A stretch of 64,000 nt of DNA from Gavia stellata (Eukaryota > Chordata > Aves > Gaviiformes > Gaviidae). This document shows, piece after piece, positions 49,901 to 62,595 of this stretch. Positions within the stretch are counted from its first letter, which is position 1. Every line of letters begins with the position of its first letter. Location of the stretch: NCBI RefSeq assembly GCF_030936135.1, contig NC_082595.1:19171930-19235929 (forward strand). Direction: 5' to 3'. The notes below the pieces were generated by a model. The model had not been told where the DNA came from. It made no database searches and saw only the letters and a list, made by a program, of their open reading frames with translations. The position numbers and the translations under genes are program-made.

Positions 49901-52900
49901 CTGGCTGAGAATTTGTGTACTTCTATTTCCACAACCTGCCCTTTCTGTAACTCCTAAAAGGCTGTCCTCTCAATTGCATAGGTTTAGCATTTAGATTTCT
50001 GGCACTGCTACAATCAAGCACACAACTTAGTACAAGAACATCAATAAACGTGAAACTTCAAAAAGGACCATACACCTGCTTAACTGCTTTGCTCAAGCAG
50101 TGGGAGAATTATTTGCATCTTCTAGACTCAAATTTTGAACTAAAAAAAAGCATAGAGCAATGAGACAGATAATGTACTCTCACAGAATATAAATACCACC
50201 ACACCCATCTAGGACAGATATCCTCATAAAATGTGAGCTATCCGCACATGTAACTATACAGAATATTAAAGATGCACGTTTCTCATGAACTGCTACTGAG
50301 AAATAAAGTACTTAAAAACTCACTGACTTTATGGATATAATGTATGAATTGATTGTATCATTACTGCATTTTATCTGCCTGTTTCTACTACCTCCTTACC
50401 GCACAATTAAAAGTTAACTGAGCGCACTCACACAGTTCCACCGATTTTTTCCAGCTTTCTTTAAGCTGCATGAAAATGTTTTAAAATCTGGCTGTTTAGA
50501 ATTGCGTATTAAATCATCTTTAAGTTGTATAGCAGAAAAAGAAGAGCAATATGCCACTTGATACCGCACTTTCATGACACGGGCACATGATATAAATGGG
50601 ATCTGGATGACTTACTGACTAGAGTAAGCCTCAAAGTATCTGCCATCAATCATAACATTACCTAACCATTAAGAAACAAATCAAAATACCTAAGAAGCTA
50701 TATACCAGGCCACACAGTCCCACCTTTTTTCCCCCAAAATCTTCAGACCTCTGGCTCTCAAAAACCTTTGAGGCATCATCCAAACTAATGATTGCAAGGC
50801 TTTATTCGTTCTTTTCATTATAATCCTTGTCCTATGGGCATACTTTGGAATAGAAATACTTTTTACCACAGTGATGATTCTGGTGAACAGGAGGAGGAAA
50901 AAACCCACTATTTGGTGTCATAATACCATTTTTTTATCTGAACAGTTCCCCCAGCATGCAAGTTGACCAGTGCATGAGGTAAAAACTCTTTTTTTTGTAA
51001 GAGAACTTTTCCTGTGTCTTGGCAGATTTATTGTTTTGATCTTTCTTCAATGGTTACATTAATGCTAATAAAATATGAAAGGTTTATGTCTTTCTTAATA
51101 TCCTCCTGATGGGAACCTGCATGCAAGGTAAGTAGGTCAAATTTCTAATTTTCTGTCTCAAATGGTGATATACAGCAGACTTTGGGGAAAAGCTATGCTT
51201 GAAGGGGGGGAAAAAAAATTACACAGATGAATTCCACCAAAACATTCTTCCTTCAAAGCTCCTCCAAGCAGAAGAAATGTAGAATACTTAGAGAAAAGAG
51301 GCTTATACACAATGTGTAGTATTGACAAATATTGTTTGTATCACTTAAATAGCTTCCTAGGAAGCGACACTAAGCTGAAGTGAATGTAGTGTGAAATATT
51401 CACCTACATAGTCTGCTGCTTATGACTGAAGATGTCACACCATTTCTGGGTAATATTTTGTAGCCAATGTTTTCTTGTCAATTCCCATATTAATCTGGAT
51501 TCCCAAATGCAGACTTTGAAAACATGGTAGTTTATTTTAAGAATGAAAGTTTGCTGAAAATTCAAGCTCTGGAGAAAAAAAATGTAACTCCTGATAACAG
51601 GTTGATTCGTGTAAGGGACTACAAACAAAATATGCAAATCACTGAGCAAATCATGTAAAAAACATTGTGGGAAAATAAGGTAATATAAAATCATTAGGTT
51701 TAGTTGACTGAAGATGAAACCTGTGGCATCAAATTAAGAAGATCTCCTTATATTCTTGCTGAATACACCAAATGATTAACATTCAAGCATGTAGGGACCA
51801 AACATTAGCATAAACCAAAAATAAGAGAACTACTGAGCAAAGTTAGCCAACCATTTAATGGTTATTTTTCAACATGTCTAGTAGGTTCATCTGCTTTATT
51901 CTAAGGAGCTTTTACTGTTGCCATTTGACACCTCAAATAGCGGACTTACTATTTGCTAATCACAAGCACATTTTCTAAAATATTCATATAGTACTCAGTT
52001 TTCAGTATCTATAGCATCATAGAAAGCTTTTAAATTACTCTGCAATGAAAACCAGAGGTAAACATTACAACAGCTAACACATATAGAAAATACAATTTAG
52101 TAATACCATGAGCAAAGCAGATTAGTTTGCAAGGGATACAGAGGCAAACATTCCATCTTGTTTAGGCACACCTCCATGGCTACGTAGAAAAGAAAATCCA
52201 CAGTCTTCCTATTCAGTATCTTCCTGTGCCAAACTTAGTGAGTTCTTTGGCAAACAGTACTCACAGCATTGTCACAGATTATCATGCATTACTTGAGAGG
52301 TCTGCACCTGCACCAAGTGCAAGGTGATGTAGCTTCTCTTTAACCTTCCTTCACTGCAGACCAAGCCAACTTGCATCATCACACATTTGCTGCAAGCTAA
52401 CAACATGCATATATGGAATAACTACAGTTCAGCTAACCATACAGTAACTTGAAACATTTTTTGAAAGAATGACTTCAGAGGAAATTTATCTTGAACTCCT
52501 GAAAGAATAAGAGCCCTTAATCAAACAGGAATACCCTTCCTTTCTGCACACTCAATACAGCTCAATTGGTACATAAATGAAAACACAAGCAAAAATCATT
52601 TTGGAAACACAGACTGCTAGAACATTACCACTACCTAGATGCCTGCCACTGCCACTCCATAGGAGGTTATGGTTTCCCACAGTGGTGCTGGTGGAAAGGA
52701 TCATATGAGCTCTCCTTAATCCATGCAAAACCAAAGTCTGAAAAAGATCTGACCCAATGAGGGTAACTTTGCTGCCTGCCTGAATGAGCACTCACACGAT
52801 TCTTCATGATGTATCTGCTGCAGAATAAGCAGCTTCAGCCTGGCAGAGACCTAATGTGTCACTACTAACACTAGCTCTGTGAGAGATTATCCATCTATAT

Positions 52901-53340
52901 CCTCCATGTAGAAATAAAGTCATCGAAAGGACCCAAAGCAGGTAAAACTTAGTCTCAATGCAAACATCAGCTGTCTATTCTGCATCTTTGATCAGTAAAG
53001 TCAATATACTCCAAACAGTCTTCTACTCAATACTTTGCATTTAAAGGGTGGACTTCCAGAACACTATCACAATCACTAGACTTAAATCAAACCAATTACT
53101 CCTGTATGTTTTACATTTACAAAAATTAACGGAAAACATAGTATATTTATGGAATTATGTTTAACAGGACTCTGAGATGAACTATCTGCCATACAAATCC
53201 TTTTATATATGTATTTCTGACAGCAAAGCAACAATATTTATTTTCATTTGGCATTCACCAGATAGTCAAGGGTAGTAACTGTAAGCATAGAGCTATATAT
53301 CATGCAAAATCTAATTCCTTGAACCCCACAAAACACATAC

Positions 53341-53406
53341 CTGAGTCGCAAGATCTTTTGGTTGGTGTGGTTAACGAGGCATGAGCTGTACCTGTGCATG
53401 GCCCAC
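53341..53406 (-). CDS. ZFAND3: ZFAND3 internal coding exon (linker between A20 and AN1 fingers)
   Basis: A 66-base exon encoding 22 residues, phase 1 at both ends. On the minus strand it follows the acceptor TTCTCTGTTTCCAG and precedes the donor GTATGTGTTT. Its first two bases complete a codon ending in GT, consistent with the Cys of the conserved ECGPC. It then reads GPCTGTAHASLTTPTKRSCD and S plus one base of the next Asp codon, which joins cleanly to SQSESEASPVKR in the exon at 36048. The match is to the low-complexity, Thr/Ser-rich linker of vertebrate ZFAND3, which is less conserved than the fingers; a few residues differ from the mammalian protein as I know it. The exon is short but was placed by sequence, frame, splice sites and order together. 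Confidence 0.93.
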
Positions 53407-54570
53407 CTGGAAACAGAGAAGATCATATGTCTCAAAATACCACCTATATTTAACATTTACAACCACATCAAGATTATACTTAGGAATATAAAATGCTGAG
53501 GAGCACTTGTCTTTGGAAAGCATGTATGGAAGTAGTCTACTATTCTCAGTATTTCCTTCCCAGTCAAATCTGAGTATGTGTTGCACTGAAAAATAGATGA
53601 GAAGTTGGGACAAAATGACAAGTTATGTTATACTTTTCCTAAAAATGCCTCTTGAAATATTTGTAAATACACTGTAATTGCAATTTTTCCAGTGTTGACA
53701 AAGGTATTGTTTATGTCAGAACAAAGCTGGAAATGTATCTAACCCAAAAGTAATGCAAGGGATGAAGTGATCGCTTCCCTGACATCAACAGAAACCTTGT
53801 CACTGACTCCAGTGAGATAATGACTTTGCCTCTTATGTTGTTCTCATTATGTTTTCAAAGTGTGGCACAAGAATATGTTAACAAACTCTTTCCATGTTTA
53901 AGTTTTTGTTGTTGAACTCTGGACTCTTGCCCACACATCTGGTATCTGCTTGGTAGTAAATTGCTTTCTGGCTTTTTTCTTAACGTATCATCGTTGAAGA
54001 ATTCTCCAGAGATCTTGTTAAAATAGCAACCAATTGAGTGTATTCAGCAACTTACAGTAAAAATAAATAAAAATAAACCCCATATAGTGAAGCCAAGACA
54101 AATTGACGGTAGCATTATGAGTGGTAATAACAAATCATAACTTTGATAATTTGATACTATAAATTGGATGATGCTAGAGAGCCTGAAATTAAGTTAGATC
54201 TAATAGAGTTTGGCTATCAAAATACCAATAATCAAGTTTGCACTGGACTGCTGGTGATATAGTAGTACTGTGCTGGCAATACAACAGAGCTTAGTATGAC
54301 AGGATAACCTTTAACATAAAGTTCACGCCCTGAAAAATACTTTTTCACTCCATTTTTTTTCAGTCTTTGCATATCTAGAAAGCAGCACTGTGGCTTTGGC
54401 AATGTTTTTCTCTTTTCAAATATTTTCAAGCCTGGCCTGGCAGTAAACTGTTTCTTTTTGCTTCTCTCCAAGCTGCTCCTCCTTCAAGTTTTTCTTTCAT
54501 TTCTATTTTTCAGTATCAGGTCTTGGGTAACTTTGTCTACGCTGTAAAACTCATAGCATTGTAATACTCC

Positions 54571-54605
54571 AAAAAAAAAAAAAAGAAAAAAAGAAAAAAA
54601 AGAAA
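54571..54605. repeat. A-rich tract, A14-G-A7-G-A8-G-A3
   Basis: A near-pure poly(A) stretch with regular single-G interruptions. It could be the tail of an old retroposed RNA, but the sequence upstream (54500-54570) matches nothing I know. Simple expansion is the safer reading. Confidence 0.85.
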
Positions 54606-54779
54606 CTTCCATAATTGGGAGGGAAAGATGTGAGGAAATTATTTTGGTGCATTTGATTTCAATGAAATGGGAGCAAAGATCTCACAAGTTTTATACTTTC
54701 AGTTTTCCAGAGAAGGACTGATAAACGTCTTGAGTTTTATGTTCTCCCAAAAAGTCACGCCGGCAACATACACCATTTC

Positions 54780-55100
54780 ATAACCGTGCAACAGGTAACC
54801 TTTAAAGGGGGGCTTACAAAAGGCCAAGGAGCCAGCGTTTGGCCTGCAGGCAAAGACTGAGGCCACTCACGAGGGCCTGGCCTGAAGTTAAGCTAAGTGA
54901 ACAGGACACCGGGAACCACCAAACACGACCTAGGAAATGGCTGTGCGTGAGAGGCAACAGCATAAGCAGCTGGCAGAAGTCACAGAGCGCTGTGAGGGGC
55001 AGCTGGATTCTGCGGGCTGGTAAGCAGGGACTTGGTGAGAAATGGCTGAACTTCACAGGTAAGTGGAGGGGAGCGGTGGGGACCTCTCTGCAGAGGGAAA
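54780..55100 (+). promoter_or_regulatory. GC/CpG-richer island in ZFAND3 intron, possible non-coding exon
   Basis: About 320 bases stand out from AT-rich surroundings by higher GC and repeated CpGs (GCGTTTGG, CACGAGG, CACCGGG, ACACGACC, GTGCGTGAG, GAGCGC, GCGGGC, GAGCGG). Both strands stay open for 80 or more codons across it (54839-55105 plus, 54814-55056 minus), which GC-rich DNA often allows. Good plus-strand splice donors follow CTTCACAG (GTAAGT at 55059) and GCGGGCTG (GTAAGC at 55020). It could be an enhancer, an alternative promoter or an exon of an antisense non-coding RNA. No homology is recognised. Confidence 0.25.
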
Positions 55101-58100
55101 ATTAAAATATCAACCTGATCTATGTTAGTAATGCTATTGTAAAAGGCTCATAACAATGCCTAGTCTAGGGTTTGGTGCATTTGGTAAGAAAATCAATACT
55201 GCAACAGAACCCTTACCAAGTTTTCCATTGAAACCTTTTAGATATTCAAAAAATTACACAGCAAGTCTGTTAGGTCAGTCTCAACCTTCAAAGACCAAGT
55301 ATATAGTATTTGGTTTCAGTATAGAATTTCGGTAAACGATATATACAACAGGATGTGGAATACATCAAAATATATACAACAGGGTAAAGAATTTCAACTT
55401 CAGACCACAGCTGCCTCAAGATGCAGCAGCTCCTCTTTAAATTATTTTAGTTACATTCTCCCAGTTTTCACTGAATAGACACTGACAGGCATCATCATGG
55501 TGGACTATCAAATAAGACTAATCCTTGCAATTATTGTACAGTAAATATTTACACTAGTTGATACTTTTCAGCATCCAACTGAATACAAGATCTTTATTTC
55601 TCACTCTCTAAAGTACAAGAAGTCGGTTTGTATTCTGCACCTCCCTGTGTCTGAGTTTTTATTTTATTTAGCCTTCCCTCATTAGGTATTACTTTCATAT
55701 AGCTTTGATTTGTATAGCACAGCACCAGAGCTTCAACAAAGAGTATCTTAGGATTTGCATGCACGTACACCAGTGCCTAATAACCAGTGAACGCTGCATG
55801 TCCTTTGCAGCACCTCCTTCTGCTACTGTTTTTGTTCCACCATTAAAAATGTCATGCATAATTCAATACTACATAGTATGAGCTTGACTGTGCAATTCTA
55901 TGTGGAAGTCATTATGTTGAATCTTTTGGTATACATAACAGCTAATACAGGCATCTTTGTATTATTTGAAACAGGCTGGTATATTTCCCACAGCTTTGAT
56001 AAAAATTCTGCATGAAAGAAATGGGAAGTCACATTAACAGTAGAACGCCAGTCCTTCTTGGCTATACACAAAGGTAGGCTTATTATTTAGCATGATTCAG
56101 GATATATCTGCACCTTCATTCCCCACGAAAAATAAGTGTTTCAAGTGAATTTAACTGTGGTACATAAAACACTTCAGTGCACAACAAAAGGCCACACATG
56201 TATAGCTTCTAACATAACCCACAGGGCTGTAGACTGCTATTTTTTCTCAGCACAAACAAGAGATTAAAATGAAAGAATAAAGATCTTTCTACTCTATATC
56301 CAATTAAACAATAGTTTCTGCTCCTATTTTTTTTCCAGTGTATCGTTTCTGGCATTTGCAACTCCTCTTCCAAACAAAAGCAGCCACTGCCCAGCAATAA
56401 TATAATCCCAAGAGAAGATGATTAAAAGTGCCAAAATACTAGAAGCTACTGAAGAAATTAGGAGAATTGCGAGAATCACCAAGTTTGCAAATTCAAACAC
56501 AGAATTAATAAAGGACAAAACAAGATCCTTTAACTTGAACATTATCATATATTAAAACAAAAGGTCTTGTTAATGTAGCTGCTATGTTTTTGGCTTCTGA
56601 TATCCCTAGCTTTCTGTAACTTACTATTAATTGTACTCTAAATATATCAATTTTGAAAAACAGGTTCAAAAACAGTTTCTCTGCTAACTCTCTAAAGTAG
56701 TAACATTTTATGTATTACTTATATTTCTATATATATCTTAATATGGTTATTGTTTACTATTATAGACTATTATAATTTCTATATGTTTAAATCGACCTTC
56801 AGAATGTCTTTCTGCATTGTTCACCTCCCTTCCTGAAAGATGGTAACAATTGCCAAGTAGCAGCTGTCCTGGAAGACATACCCTGAGTCAGGGTAACCTC
56901 TTGTTTCCCCTTCCTGAAGTCTTTGTAAAGTGAAGAGATTCCACTCAGTCAGAACTTCCTGTGCAGGAAAAAGTGAAATAGTAGGGTAACCCCCCTCTTT
57001 TTGCTGTTCGAGGAAGTGCTAAGTTTGAACCAAGAGTACATGTGTCAGGTGTATTTGAACAGCACTTGGAAACACTTACTGAGCAGAGTAAGGAGATGCA
57101 GAATGGAGTGAAACCAAGCTTGTACAGGGGTACAAAGCCTAAGATTACAATAATATGCTGAAACGCTTACAGATAACACAAAGACTGCAAGCCAGCTAGT
57201 GAACAAACATGAAAAATAAGGGAAGGAGCCTGAAGCTCAGTAACACTTGATCAGAGTGACACAAGCATGTCTGAACACTGCTTTGAGCTTTCGGTACTGT
57301 GATGGTTCCTTCACAGAAAAAGCACAGGAACTCCCTGCATACAAAGGGCTGGAAGAGGGTAATAAGTACGAGCTGAATTTCCTTAGACGGCAGTGGTGTA
57401 GCCAGGACAGGGAAAATTTCATGGCTATTTGCAATACAGGTAAGAACCCACCTTTGGAAACCTGTCCAAACCAGTAATCCAGTTGTGCGTTTCCTGAATT
57501 GGTACAGACATAATCTAATTAATCTGCACAATTGAGTTTGAAAACAGTCATTGATTACAAGCACCAATACATAAACAAACAGGAACTTAAAGCTCTAAAT
57601 TCAGTCTGCACAGAGAGAATACACTCTAAGGAAGAAAAGCACAATAACTTTACAGCGTTCAAGAACTGATTGTTGGCTGCAGAATGGGTAAATTGCATGA
57701 TAATTTATGTCATTACTAAACAGGTAAGAGGATTATATTACACAAAAACACATACTTTTTAAATTCTAGATTTACAAATCTGCCCTTATTTATTTTTGTG
57801 GATTTCTATCTACATGCAGCTTCTGGAAAAGAAAGTGAAACCTGGACTGGTTTGCTGCTGCGGAGCAGCTGGTACATTTAACAACTATAACGAAGTAAAC
57901 AGAGACAGGATTCAGATTCCACTTTTTTCCCTGCTATTGTCTCACTCTGTTACCTGCTTTTCCTCAGTTGCTCGTTTGTAAAATAGACATGATAGTTTCC
58001 TACTTCATAGGTGTAAGTTGCAGTGTAAAAATGTGCTTTTGAAACCAGCAGTTAAATTATGTTTTTATAAATAATTTTTATGTAACCTTGATAGCTGTGC

Positions 58101-61100
58101 AGCTCTAACCCACATTTTTCTTATGTGACTGTGTTTATGTTTCACGTTCCATGGGGTCCTTTCACTTTAATAAATGGGACCCTAGGATACACTGTCTACT
58201 CCACAGTGTGAGGTGACTATAAATCAGAGGGAACAATTAACAGTGGTACTGTTCCACTGGTCTTCGTTACATTTCAAAATTATCATGTCAGAGACATGGA
58301 AAGAAGAGTTCATTCCATAAATTTATGTGCCAGATCTTTGCATAAGATATTAGAAGAGACAGAAATGCTCTTTAAATGAAACTGGGACCGTAGGGATTAG
58401 ATGAAACTTGCAGAAAGATCCTCATGCTGTGAAATGATGATGAAGGTGACACTTCTACTAGTCGCTGTTTTGCTCAAGTTTCTAACTGCCTGTATGTTCT
58501 GCACTGGCACCTAATACTAGTGGCATTTCTCAAAAGACAACTCAAATAGCCCACAACTCAATCTGGTTTTATACTTGAAAGCATTCGTGCAAATTTCCAG
58601 AGAAAAAGTGTTTGCATCAATACTAAAAAAACAGTAACGTATTTTGTGATGAATATTCAAGAAAATCCAGGTTTGATGGTAATCCAAATGAAAAACAGAA
58701 TTACTGTTAATTTTAATATTAAATACAGTACCAAAAGGCTATTTGTACATAGCATCTAATGAAAACAAGAGTAAAAAAAAAATCCCTTAAGATGTAAACC
58801 ACCTTTTACTATTATCTAACTTAATAAAAGAAAAAGCCTGAGAAAATAGCTAGTTCTTATTCTGTGGCATAGAAATCCAAAGATAAATGTAATACAGAAT
58901 ATGCACCTGGCTGTTTTTTAATATTAGAGGTGTGTCCCCTCTTGCTCTGATACAAGACATACAAAATTGAGTACAAGAAGAAAGAACACATGACAATCTT
59001 GTGAGTTGATAAGGAAAATTAGAATTATTCATCAACACCATCACCTAGCTGCAGCTTTCTCAGTTATGTTTGAGTACAAGTTTAATTGCAATATTAAATC
59101 ATGTGGGTCAGGTAGGCTAGTCTTGTAGCTCAGCATAATTTTAACAGTTTCTGCATTCTTTTGGATCAGAGAAAAACGTACAAATCGGTATCAGAATAAA
59201 TCAGGTTAGCAACAAAGAAAATTATTTTCTACAACCATCTGTGACAAGCAAGAGAAAAACAGGCAGCTAGCTTGGTCTGTTTATACATTTAATACTTTAT
59301 GGAAGTGGGTATGCATGTAACTTTCAGTCAGAGATGAGCCAGAAAACCAAGTTCCCCATAGCCAGAATTAGGGAAAAAGAAGACAGCATGTACAAAACTG
59401 ACTCCTACTGCAATGAGCGACTGAATTCTCAAAAGCCAGGGCATTTAGAAAAGTATACGAAGGATAGCATCCAAGAGCAACTACCATTTTAAAAAATCAC
59501 TGTCCTTACCTAAAAGGCACAAAATGCAATTAAGGATATCACAACAATAATTCAAAATATGAAGTATTTTCAGAATATACATATGAAAGCTGTCATCTCT
59601 GACTCTGCTGACAAACCCAGGCAAAATGCAAAGACTGTGAAGTCATCATAAATTGGTAGAAAGCTTTTGCATAGTGTCAAGAGAGAAGGCCACTCAACAA
59701 AAAAGAAAGAAACAAAAAGAAAGAATGCACTTGTTTATCCATTTTTCATAAGGTGATGTTGAAAAAATTAACTTTTTTTTATTCCAAAGACAGAAAAAAT
59801 ATCATTACTTTACTAGTACTATAGCCTATGTGGCTTTTTACACAGTCATGCTTCAACAAGCCATGAAATTCAGAGTATAAACATCCAATAGGTGCAGTAG
59901 AAAAAACAGTATCTCACCTTTCTGCCAGAGATCTTTTACAGAAGCCCGGTGCATCTCTGTCTCAGATGTAGTACCCTTTATGTATGTAAAGTAACTTCAC
60001 CAAAATAACTTCATAATTGGGGGTATTTCAGTGCTCGCAGCACATGAAAATGCTTAATAAAAAAAGTTTTAAAGCATTCTTCAAACTTGTTTTGCAAATT
60101 TAATGCTTGAGATAAATTAATGATGTTTTAAACACTTAGCTTGATATGCAACACTTCAAACTCTGGAGGGCATAAAATAACTAGCCAAAATTTACAGACA
60201 TTCAGTCCTGAAAATTCGTTTTTAGGCATCTAAGATTCAGCACACACAGAGGTAAGGTGTGGTCAGTGATCATCACCTTCTTTCTGGGCTGAAATCTCCA
60301 GTGTAATTTTTGACATTTACAGCAGTATCTCAGATCTTTTTGTACCTTCTTATCAAGTCTTCAATATAGAAATGTAGAGCATCTAACCATTCTAGAAACA
60401 TCAGATAGTCCTTTTGTCCTTTTTCAATTGTGGTTCTTGCTAATTCAAGGAGGCCAGGAAGAGTTAAGCACATAATTAAAATAAGATCATGTCAACCGAA
60501 GCTAAGAACTACTGAAATACCAAATCTGATCCAGCTGCCAGAGTCGAAGTTGTTCACACTGACATTTCTCCTGTCATATAACAACACAGTTAGTTTTAAA
60601 CCTGCACAGCATCAGCTTTAGGTCTACTTGTATAGTGACAGAAAAATAATGTGACAGCCCTAAAGGAAGCAATGAAGGCCTGAAACTAAGCAAAATTACT
60701 CTATGTGCAGTGTGACCTTTTCTTTTCCAAAATACATAGAACCCTCCGTAATAAGCTAATTTTTTTAAAGAGTCCTGGTGCCTGGAGGTAGGGGGAAGAG
60801 AGAAGCGAGGGCCACTGTCAAATCCCTTTTTTCCCGTCTGTTAAAAATAAACAATAACCCTGCCCATCCAATAAGAAAAAGAAATCTTTGACAGAGCAAC
60901 CGACTCGTATGGTGACTGACACTGAAATAACTACCATCAGGACCTCCTAAATGAAGGGAGGAAATGGAAGGGAAAAATGAGAATAGATGAAAACTATACA
61001 ACAACTTGAACAGAGAAACTGATCTGCACATAAAGCATCAGAACAATAGAAGTTAGACTGAGTTAACCTTCTGTTAAGAAACAGAGCATTAAAATCCATA

Positions 61101-61224
61101 TAAATCTAGACTTAGTAAAGCTACTCAATATAGTTCTTGTCTGCAAAAGTTTATTTAAGAAAACTTACTGCAACTGATGAGACCTGAAGGTTCTGGATAG
61201 AAAAAGGCAACTCAAGAAGCATAT

Positions 61225-61271
61225 GGGGGCTGGGGGGGGCGGGGGGAGCATTCTTAGAATATTCCCCCCCC
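61225..61271. repeat. G-run cluster followed by C8 (quadruplex or hairpin candidate)
   Basis: G5-CT-G8-C-G6 (61225-61246) is followed after about 17 bases by C8 (61264-61271). The four G-run requirement for a G-quadruplex is met by splitting the long runs. The C8 could instead pair with G8. It lies within a ZFAND3 intron. Confidence 0.75.
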
Positions 61272-62544
61272 AACTACAACAGCATTTTTTTGAAACTGGT
61301 GATGAGTAATACTTCATAAAAACAAAACACATGTGAAGGGGGGAAAAAAAAGTCCTGAAGCTTGCATCACTGTCTCTAGGCATAAATCTTTAACAAGTTT
61401 TTGTTGACTGTAAGACTGAGAACTACCTTTCGTCTACTCAGGGGAGAGATATTAATCAGCAAAGCAGCCACTGGGGTAGGCGATTGTTCAGAACTGAGAG
61501 TGGCAGGAGATGGAAAGTCACAACAACCTGTTGACACTCAGGAATGCAAAATGCAGCTCTCACAGAAAATCAAAACAGTAACAAAAAAAAGGCAGAAATA
61601 CTTGCATATTGTCCAACTGAATTCCTGCAAAATCCAGTCCAAGGATCTTTTCTCCTACATCATTCATTCTGTGTTAAAAAAGGAAATGGCTACTTAAAAA
61701 CAAGCACAAAAAAATCCCTCACTTTCTCTAACACAGAATATTAATCTTACCACATGAGATTTCTATGGTTCTCTTCAGTTGTCGTAACGTGAATGGAATT
61801 TGTTAATTGCCTAAATGACTTGCTGCAATTCTGTCCAGTCCGTTTACCCTATGGACTCAAGTACTACGGCAAATGCCTTGATGTGAGACTCTTCTCAATA
61901 GCTTGAAAGGGAAGAGAGGGGAGTGGAATGCACCATGAGAATCCTTCCCGAGTACTCCAATCTTCCCACACTTTGACAGGGATTACCATAATGATCCCAT
62001 ACATTGATTTCTGGTGAATTACGACAATTCTATTCAGAACAGCACATAGCTGTACATCATCACATGGCACTGCAAAATATCAATCTCTGAAGAACACAGC
62101 TGTAATGAGAGCAGTGCATGCTTTATAGAACTGGCTGCAAAAATAAATACTGTACAGAAAAATATACCCTCAAGTTAAAATCAAAAAGATGTTTAAAGTT
62201 TGGACATTCTTCATTACAGGAAAGAATCTTCCATGCTGAGGCCATTATCCATCAGAAAAGCTCCATCTGTGTATAATTATTTCTGACAAATGGTATTAAG
62301 TGTCATTAAAGAGATAGTGGGAATGTGAGAGAAGACAGAGAGAGCTCAAGCTCTAAATAAGTATCTCCACTGTATTTAACTTAAAATCACCCCAGCAGGA
62401 AGTCATAAAGCATTTTTTTTTATAGGTAGTATTTTCAAATGCTCTGCAGGCTGTGCTGCCTAATATCCATCACCTTCCATGTATGTTCACAAGCTTACAG
62501 CAATTCAGAATGAAGGACACTATTTAATTTCCTTGCCTCCTTCC

Positions 62545-62595
62545 CATCCCTGTAATCACCTTCCCACTTACCCCCAAGTCCTTCTCAGCCACAAC
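62545..62595 (-). mobile_element. Possible small CR1 remnant
   Basis: TACCCCCAAGTCCTTCTC is identical, over about 18 bases, to a well-known stretch of the reverse-complemented CR1 consensus. The flanking CCTTCCCACT resembles the preceding CATCCACCAG. Homology is not visible beyond about 50 bases, so this is either an old fragment or coincidence. Confidence 0.35.

Larger units (their letters stand above)
36049..53340 (-). other. ZFAND3: ZFAND3 intron (about 17.3 kb, phase 1)
   Basis: On the minus strand it begins GTATGT after exon 53341-53406 and ends ...AATACAACAG before exon 35878-36048. No further coding exon was recognised. It contains two CR1 fragments in opposite orientations (42370-42525 and 46685-46925), a perfect 20-bp palindrome (45582-45601), a TAAT-motif cluster (38587-38716), A14 and T13 homopolymers and a C-rich tract. 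The remainder is AT-rich intronic DNA in which I see nothing specific. Confidence 0.9.

Noticed and set aside
53244..53456. 70-codon minus-strand ORF over the small ZFAND3 exon
   Set aside because: It is in a different frame from the ZFAND3 reading and runs across both splice sites.
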